NCBI RefSeq assembly: GCF_037997115.1
Contig: NZ_CP150484.1
Span: 4,952,755 to 5,016,754, forward strand
Direction of reading: 5' to 3'
Source of the DNA: Amycolatopsis coloradensis
Lineage (GTDB): Bacteria; Actinomycetota; Actinomycetes; Mycobacteriales; Pseudonocardiaceae
DNA length: 64,000 bases
Within the stretch, counting starts at the first letter, position 1. The number at the start of each line of letters is the position of its first letter. Position numbers and translations under genes: made by a program. The notes beneath the pieces were generated by a model. It was given only the letters and a program-made list of their open reading frames with translations. It was not told the origin of the DNA and searched no databases. Of this stretch, positions 59,923 through 64,000 are shown piece by piece.

Positions 59923-61241
59923 CGGTGGGTCCTCACTGGCGCGGTTTCGGGAAGGGCCAGCAGGCAGACGACGGTCAGCGCCATTCCGCCCGCGAGGTAA
60001 TAGCCGACCGAGGCCGAGGAGCCGGTCCATTCGATGAGCCGGTTCGCCATCGATGGCGCGAGGCCACCGCCGAGCACCGCGCCGAGCTGGTAGGCCAGCC
60101 CGGCGCCGGACTGCCGTTGCTCGGGTGTGAACAGCTCGGTCAGGTAGGTGATCAGCGGGCCGAACAGGAACCCGGTGACGGCGAAACCGACGGCGATGGC
60201 GAGCGCCCATGCGGTCAGCGTGCCGATCTCCGCGATCGGGAACAGCAGGAACATGTAGGCCAGGACCGCGACGGCCGACGCGAGCATCACGGGTTTGCGG
60301 CCCAGTTTGTCGGAGAGCCGTGCGCCGATCACGACCGTGACCGCGTGGAGCGCGAGGCCGGGCAACGTGCACCACAGCACGTCCTGGATGTCCAGCCCGA
60401 GGCCCTTCGGTGCCGGACCGGCGGCATAGGAGAGCATGAACCCGGCCAGGACGAACATGACACCGTTGAGACCGGTGTTCGCGCCTGCCGCGAGCAGCAG
60501 CTTGCCCCAGTTGTCCCGGATGACGTTCCAGATCGGCAGTTTGACGATCTTCTTGTCCAGTTTGCTGGCCGCGAGCTCGTGGAACACAGGCGATTCCTCG
60601 AGGGCACGCCGCGCCCAGACACCGATGGCCAGTACGACCGCGCCCGCGATGAACGGGATCCGCCAGCCCCAGCTGGTGATGACCCCTTGCGGCAAGTAGA
60701 AGATCAGCACGAACGCGAGGTTCGCCAGCAGCGCACCCAGCGGCGACCCGAGTGCGACGAACGCGCCGAACGCCGCCCGCCGCGACGGCGGCGCGTGCTC
60801 CACGGCGAGTACCGACGCCCCGCCCAGTTCGCCGCCGCGCGAGAAGCCGTGCACCAGGCGCAACAGGACGAGCAGCAATGGCGCGGCCACACCGATCGTG
60901 GCGTAGCCGGGCAGCAGTCCCATCAGGACGGTGGCCGCGCCCATGAGGTAGAAGGTGATGAGCATGGCGCGGCGGCGGCCGTAGCGGTCGCCCACCCAGC
61001 CCATCACGATCGCGCCGAGCGGCGCGACGACGTAGCCGATCGTGTAGGTCGCCAGGCTCATGAACGAGGCGAACCAGGGATCGGTGTCGCCGGAGAAGAA
61101 CACCTTGGGGAAGACCAGCGCGGAGGCGACCGTGTAGATCGAGAAGTCGAAGAACTCCAGCGATGTTCCGGCGCCCGCGCCGATCGCGAGCCTGCGGGTC
61201 TGGGCCGAGGTGGTCTTGGATGGAGCGGTGGATGCTGTCAT
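59919..61241 (-). CDS. MHS-family MFS carrier (ProP/KgtP-like)
   Basis: 440 aa. Metabolite:H+ symporter features: GTSLEFFDFSIYTVASAL in TM1, GWVGDRYGRRRAMLIT between TM2 and TM3, FSRGGELGGASVLAVEH in TM4-5 and LSDKLGRKPVMLAS. Twelve TM segments are expected. MHS carriers import aromatic or aliphatic acids; indole-3-acetate or a breakdown product is the natural candidate here, by location. Co-transcribed with the SnoaL-like gene and divergent from the second amidase. Confidence 0.9.
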   Translation of the reverse strand: MTASTAPSKTTSAQTRRLAIGAGAGTSLEFFDFSIYTVASALVFPKVFFSGDTDPWFASFMSLATYTIGYVVAPLGAIVMGWVGDRYGRRRAMLITFYLMGAATVLMGLLPGYATIGVAAPLLLVLLRLVHGFSRGGELGGASVLAVEHAPPSRRAAFGAFVALGSPLGALLANLAFVLIFYLPQGVITSWGWRIPFIAGAVVLAIGVWARRALEESPVFHELAASKLDKKIVKLPIWNVIRDNWGKLLLAAGANTGLNGVMFVLAGFMLSYAAGPAPKGLGLDIQDVLWCTLPGLALHAVTVVIGARLSDKLGRKPVMLASAVAVLAYMFLLFPIAEIGTLTAWALAIAVGFAVTGFLFGPLITYLTELFTPEQRQSGAGLAYQLGAVLGGGLAPSMANRLIEWTGSSASVGYYLAGGMALTVVCLLALPETAPVRTHR

Positions 61242-61355
61242 GCGCTCTTCCTTGAACGGTGACGGACGGTCGACGTTGCGCCCCTCCCCGGCAACGTTCG
61301 TCCCAACGTAGGAAGCTCCAGGTGCCCCGCCTAGTGGAGGAACCCGCTGCCGGAC

Positions 61356-61372
61356 TGAAGGTTTTCCCTACC
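61356..61372. promoter_or_regulatory. GTAGGGGAAATCCTTA motif, copy 3 (reverse strand)
   Basis: TGAAGGTTTTCCCTACC; its complement GGTAGGGAAAACCTTCA matches copy 1 with one base fewer in the centre. It lies between the divergent MFS carrier and the second amidase gene, so could control both. Confidence 0.55.
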
Positions 61373-61400
61373 GAGTCACCGATATCGAGGAGGTCCGCGC

Positions 61401-62873
61401 GTGAGCGCGATCAACGATCTGCCCGCCACCACCCAGGCCAGGATGCTCGCCTCCGGCGAGTTGTCGGCGAGGGAACTGCTCGACGCCACACTCGACCGCG
61501 TTGCTGAGCTGAATCCGGTACTGAACGCCGTCGTCAGCATCGACGAGGACAAGGCGCGGGCCGCCGCCGCGGCGGCCGACGAAGCGCAGGCGGCGGGGCG
61601 CTCGCTCGGGCCCCTGCACGGGCTTCCGCTCGCGGTGAAGGATCTCCACGCGACCGCCGGGATGCGCACCACCTTCGGCTCGCCCGCGTTCGAGGACAAC
61701 GTTCCCGACGCGGACGAACTCGTCGTCGCCCGGATGCGGGCGGCCGGGGCGATCGTCTTCGGGAAGACGAACGTTCCCGAGTTCGGCGCGGGTTCGCACA
61801 CCTTCAACCCGGTGTTCGGCCTGACCCGCAACCCCTACGCGCCGGACCGCTCCGCGGGCGGTTCGAGCGGAGGTGCCGCGGCCGCGCTCGCGGCGGGGCT
61901 GACGTCGCTGGCCGACGGCAGCGACATGGGTGGATCGCTGCGGAATCCGGCTTCGTTCTGCAATGTCGTCGGCCACCGCCCGAGTCCGGGCCGAGTCCCG
62001 GCGTGGCCGGCGAAAGACGCCTGGTTCACCCTCGGCGTCCAAGGTCCGATGGGGCGCACGGTCGCCGACGCGGCCCTGCTGCTGTCCGTGCAGGCGGGCC
62101 CGGACGAGCGCGCGCCGCTGTCGCTGCCCGAACCCGGCACCGTGTTCGCCGCCGAATTGCCGACCCGGCTGGACGGCCTGCGGATCGCGGTCTCACCGGA
62201 TCTGGGCGGCCGGGTGCCGGTCGACGCCGAGGTCGCGGCGATCGTGGAAGACCAGGTGGACGTGCTGCGCGGCCTCGGTGCCGAAGTCGTCTCCGGCTGT
62301 CCCGACCTGACCGGAGCCGAGGAGGTATTCCTGACCTTCCGCGCCCTGAACTACGCGCAGGGGGTCGGTGACCTCGTCGACGCCGAACCGGACAAGGTGA
62401 AGCAGGCCATCCACTGGAATGTCGCGAAAGGACGCGCGCTCACCGGCGCCGACGTCGCCACGGCCATCCGGCTGCGCACCGAACTCTTCCACCGCGTCCG
62501 CGCCTATTTCTCCGATGTGGACGCCGTCGTTCTTCCCGCCAGTCAGGCACTTCCCTTCGATGCCGAGCTGGAGTACCCGAAGACGGTGGGCGGGTCCGAA
62601 GTGGACGATTACCTGCACTGGATGCGGGCGGCCTACCTGATCTCCGCCACGGAATGCCCGGCGACCGCCGTCCCGGCGGGCTTCACCGGCGAAGGGCTGC
62701 CGGTCGGGGTCCAGGTGGTCACCGCACGTCACGCCGACTTGCGCGCGCTCGGGATCGCGCACGCGCTGGAGATGGCGAACGGTCACACCACCCGCAGGCC
62801 GCCGCATGGTGGTGCCAGTACCACCACGAGTCTTCCCTCACGTGGGATCGATCCGGGCCTTCCCCGGCCGTAG
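61401..62873 (+). CDS. amidase-signature enzyme (possible indole-3-acetamide hydrolase)
   Basis: 490 aa, GTG start. Full triad: Lys in LPLAVKDLHATAG (about 80), Ser pair in AGGSSGGAAAAL and SDMGGSLRNPASFC. A typical aryl/aliphatic acylamidase, about 465 aa plus an extra Ser/Thr/Pro tail of some 26 residues. Being divergent from the carrier and sharing the locus motif, it may supply the pathway by hydrolysing an amide such as indole-3-acetamide to indole-3-acetate. That substrate is a guess from context only. Confidence 0.88.
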   Translation: MSAINDLPATTQARMLASGELSARELLDATLDRVAELNPVLNAVVSIDEDKARAAAAAADEAQAAGRSLGPLHGLPLAVKDLHATAGMRTTFGSPAFEDNVPDADELVVARMRAAGAIVFGKTNVPEFGAGSHTFNPVFGLTRNPYAPDRSAGGSSGGAAAALAAGLTSLADGSDMGGSLRNPASFCNVVGHRPSPGRVPAWPAKDAWFTLGVQGPMGRTVADAALLLSVQAGPDERAPLSLPEPGTVFAAELPTRLDGLRIAVSPDLGGRVPVDAEVAAIVEDQVDVLRGLGAEVVSGCPDLTGAEEVFLTFRALNYAQGVGDLVDAEPDKVKQAIHWNVAKGRALTGADVATAIRLRTELFHRVRAYFSDVDAVVLPASQALPFDAELEYPKTVGGSEVDDYLHWMRAAYLISATECPATAVPAGFTGEGLPVGVQVVTARHADLRALGIAHALEMANGHTTRRPPHGGASTTTSLPSRGIDPGLPRP

Positions 62874-62908
62874 GTTTCAGGAGAGAGATCACCACCGGTT
62901 AAGGGGAA

Positions 62909-63652
62909 ATGATGAATTCAGGGGGCACGCGCGCCTTGACGCTGGAATCCGTGAGCAAGGTCTACGGATCCGGCGACGGCGCGGTCACGGCCTTGAACGG
63001 GGTGACCGTCGAGGTGCGCAAGGGCACGTTCACCGCGGTGATGGGACCGTCGGGATCGGGCAAGAGCACCTTTCTGCACTGCGCGGCCGGGCTGGACAAG
63101 CCGAGTTCCGGCCGGGTGCTGCTGGGGGACACGGAACTGAACAGGCTGCGTGAGAAGGCGCTCACCGAACTGCGGCGGACCCGGATCGGGTTCATCTTCC
63201 AGGCCTACAACCTGTTGCCGTCGTTGAACGTGCTGCAGAACATCACGCTGCCGACGCGGCTGGCCGGGAAGAAGCCGGATCCGCGATGGCTGCGCGAGAT
63301 CGTCGAGGGAGTCGGGATCGCGAAGCGGCTCGAACACCGCCCGTCGGAACTCTCCGGCGGCCAGCAGCAGCGGGTCGCGATCGCCCGCGCGCTGATCACC
63401 CGGCCCGAGGTCGTCCTCGCCGACGAGCCGACCGGGGCGCTGGACACGCGCACCGCTCGCCAGGTCCTCGATCTGCTTCGCTCCATTGTGGATGGTATGG
63501 GGCAGACCGTGCTGATGGTCACCCACGATCCGGTCGCGGCTTCGGCCGCGCACGGCGTGCTGTTCCTCGCCGACGGCAAGCTGGCGGGCCACCTCCCGGA
63601 GCCGACTCCGGAACGGGTCGCCGAGCGCATGACCCACCTCGGGGAGTGGTGA
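62909..63652 (+). CDS. ABC transporter ATPase, MacB/LolD type
   Basis: 247 aa (ATG at 62909 or 62912). Walker A GPSGSGKST (about 47-55), Q-loop FIFQAYNLLPSL, signature LSGGQQQRVAIARAL, Walker B VVLADEPTGALD and switch His in VTHDPVAA. This ATPase subclass pairs with FtsX-type permeases and usually exports lipoproteins, peptides or drugs, or remodels the envelope. The partner permease gene begins 4 bp after its stop. Confidence 0.95.
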   Translation: MMNSGGTRALTLESVSKVYGSGDGAVTALNGVTVEVRKGTFTAVMGPSGSGKSTFLHCAAGLDKPSSGRVLLGDTELNRLREKALTELRRTRIGFIFQAYNLLPSLNVLQNITLPTRLAGKKPDPRWLREIVEGVGIAKRLEHRPSELSGGQQQRVAIARALITRPEVVLADEPTGALDTRTARQVLDLLRSIVDGMGQTVLMVTHDPVAASAAHGVLFLADGKLAGHLPEPTPERVAERMTHLGEW

Positions 63653-63656
63653 CGTC

Positions 63657-64000
63657 ATGTGGGATTTGGCTTGGCAGACGACGAAGACCCGCTTGAGCGG
63701 TTTCGTCGGCGCGTTCGTCGCGATCCTCTGCGGGACGGCGCTGGTCGCCGGGTGCGGCATCCTGATGGAATCCGGTCTGCGCGCGGGTGTCCCGACGCAG
63801 CGGTACGCGGACGCGGCGGTCGTCGTCGGCGGTCAGCAGACGGTCGACCCGCCGGGTGCCGGCCCGCTCGAGACCCAGCAGGTCGCCGAGCAGGCTTCGG
63901 TGCCGGTGAGCCTCGCCGGGACGATCGCCGCGGTGCCGGGGGTTCGCGGCGTGGTGGCGGAGCAGAGCTTCCCGGCCACCGTGGTGACGGCCGACGGCCG
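63657..64000 (+). CDS. FtsX/MacB-type ABC permease (partial, runs off the window)
   Basis: ATG at 63657; the 114 codons present begin MWDLAWQTTKTRLSGFVGAF. TM1 is at about 13-38 with an LVAGCGILMESGL segment, followed by an extracellular MacB-like domain start (AGTIAAVPGVRGVVAEQ). Partner of the ATPase encoded immediately upstream. The remaining TM segments lie beyond the window. Confidence 0.9.
   Translation, partial: MWDLAWQTTKTRLSGFVGAFVAILCGTALVAGCGILMESGLRAGVPTQRYADAAVVVGGQQTVDPPGAGPLETQQVAEQASVPVSLAGTIAAVPGVRGVVAEQSFPATVVTADG

Noticed and set aside
59925-61262. A 445-codon plus-strand frame over the MHS carrier
   Set aside because: Antisense of a complete twelve-TM carrier; no motif of its own.

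Overview
The window reads as chromosomal DNA of a high-GC actinomycete, most likely an Amycolatopsis. Codon third positions are almost always G or C, GTG starts are common, and genes are joined by ATGA or GTGA start/stop overlaps. The 36643-37749 product has the length (368 aa) and all five active-site positions of the well-known Amycolatopsis N-acylamino acid racemase. The ESX-linked DUF3558/EspG gene set is also typical of Pseudonocardiaceae. No rRNA, tRNA, CRISPR array, transposase or prophage gene was seen.

Layout. 1-3.2 kb: minus-strand genes for a DUF4383 membrane protein, a small acidic protein, a SnoaL-fold protein and two related secreted proteins. 3.3-6.8 kb: an alkane-hydroxylation operon (AlkB-rubredoxin fusion, 3Fe-4S ferredoxin, FAD reductase, TetR regulator). 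7.2-10.4 kb: an ESX/type VII-associated cluster of lower GC (hypothetical, DUF3558 lipoprotein, PPE/WXG-like, EspG). 10.6-17.3 kb: DUF1905 protein, ArsR/MFS divergent pair, MMPL/MarR divergent pair, NAD(P)-binding DUF2867 protein. 17.4-25 kb: a CBM2-GH6 cellulase under two CebR-type boxes, an OmpR-type two-component system with an acyltransferase, a drug-efflux MFS and a mycothiol-isomerase-like protein. 25.3-28.2 kb: HxlR/RidA, cupin, VOC and GntR genes. 28.4-32.8 kb: a sugar ABC importer with a GH1 beta-glucosidase. 33.1-41.9 kb: an operon-like run that looks like a D-amino-acid to L-amino-acid salvage pathway (D-acylase, M20 hydrolase, GNAT acyltransferase, NAAAR/NSAR racemase, PucR regulator, MFS carrier and a cytoplasmic beta-lactamase-fold hydrolase). 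42-48.6 kb: VOC protein, NarL-type two-component system, ABM protein, hydrolase, AurF-like diiron oxygenase and its ferredoxin-NADP reductase. 48.6-62.9 kb: a locus matching the iac (indole-3-acetic acid degradation) gene set. 62.9-64 kb: start of a MacB-type ABC exporter.

The most exciting region is 49.9-62.9 kb. It has counterparts of iacA, B, C, D, E, F, G and H, but the usual MarR regulator IacR is absent. A FixL/FixJ-like kinase and response regulator take its place, and a second amidase, an MHS carrier and a P450 are added. Three copies of a GTAGGGGAAATCCTTA-like motif sit at the promoter regions of this locus and are good candidates for the response-regulator site.

A second theme is short dispersed palindromes. 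A 46-bp palindrome recurs at gene ends and repeatedly supplies the stop codon itself. A 21-bp unit occurs in tandem and inverted arrays at two sites. Gene functions are inferred from motifs, family recall and context only; no database search was run.
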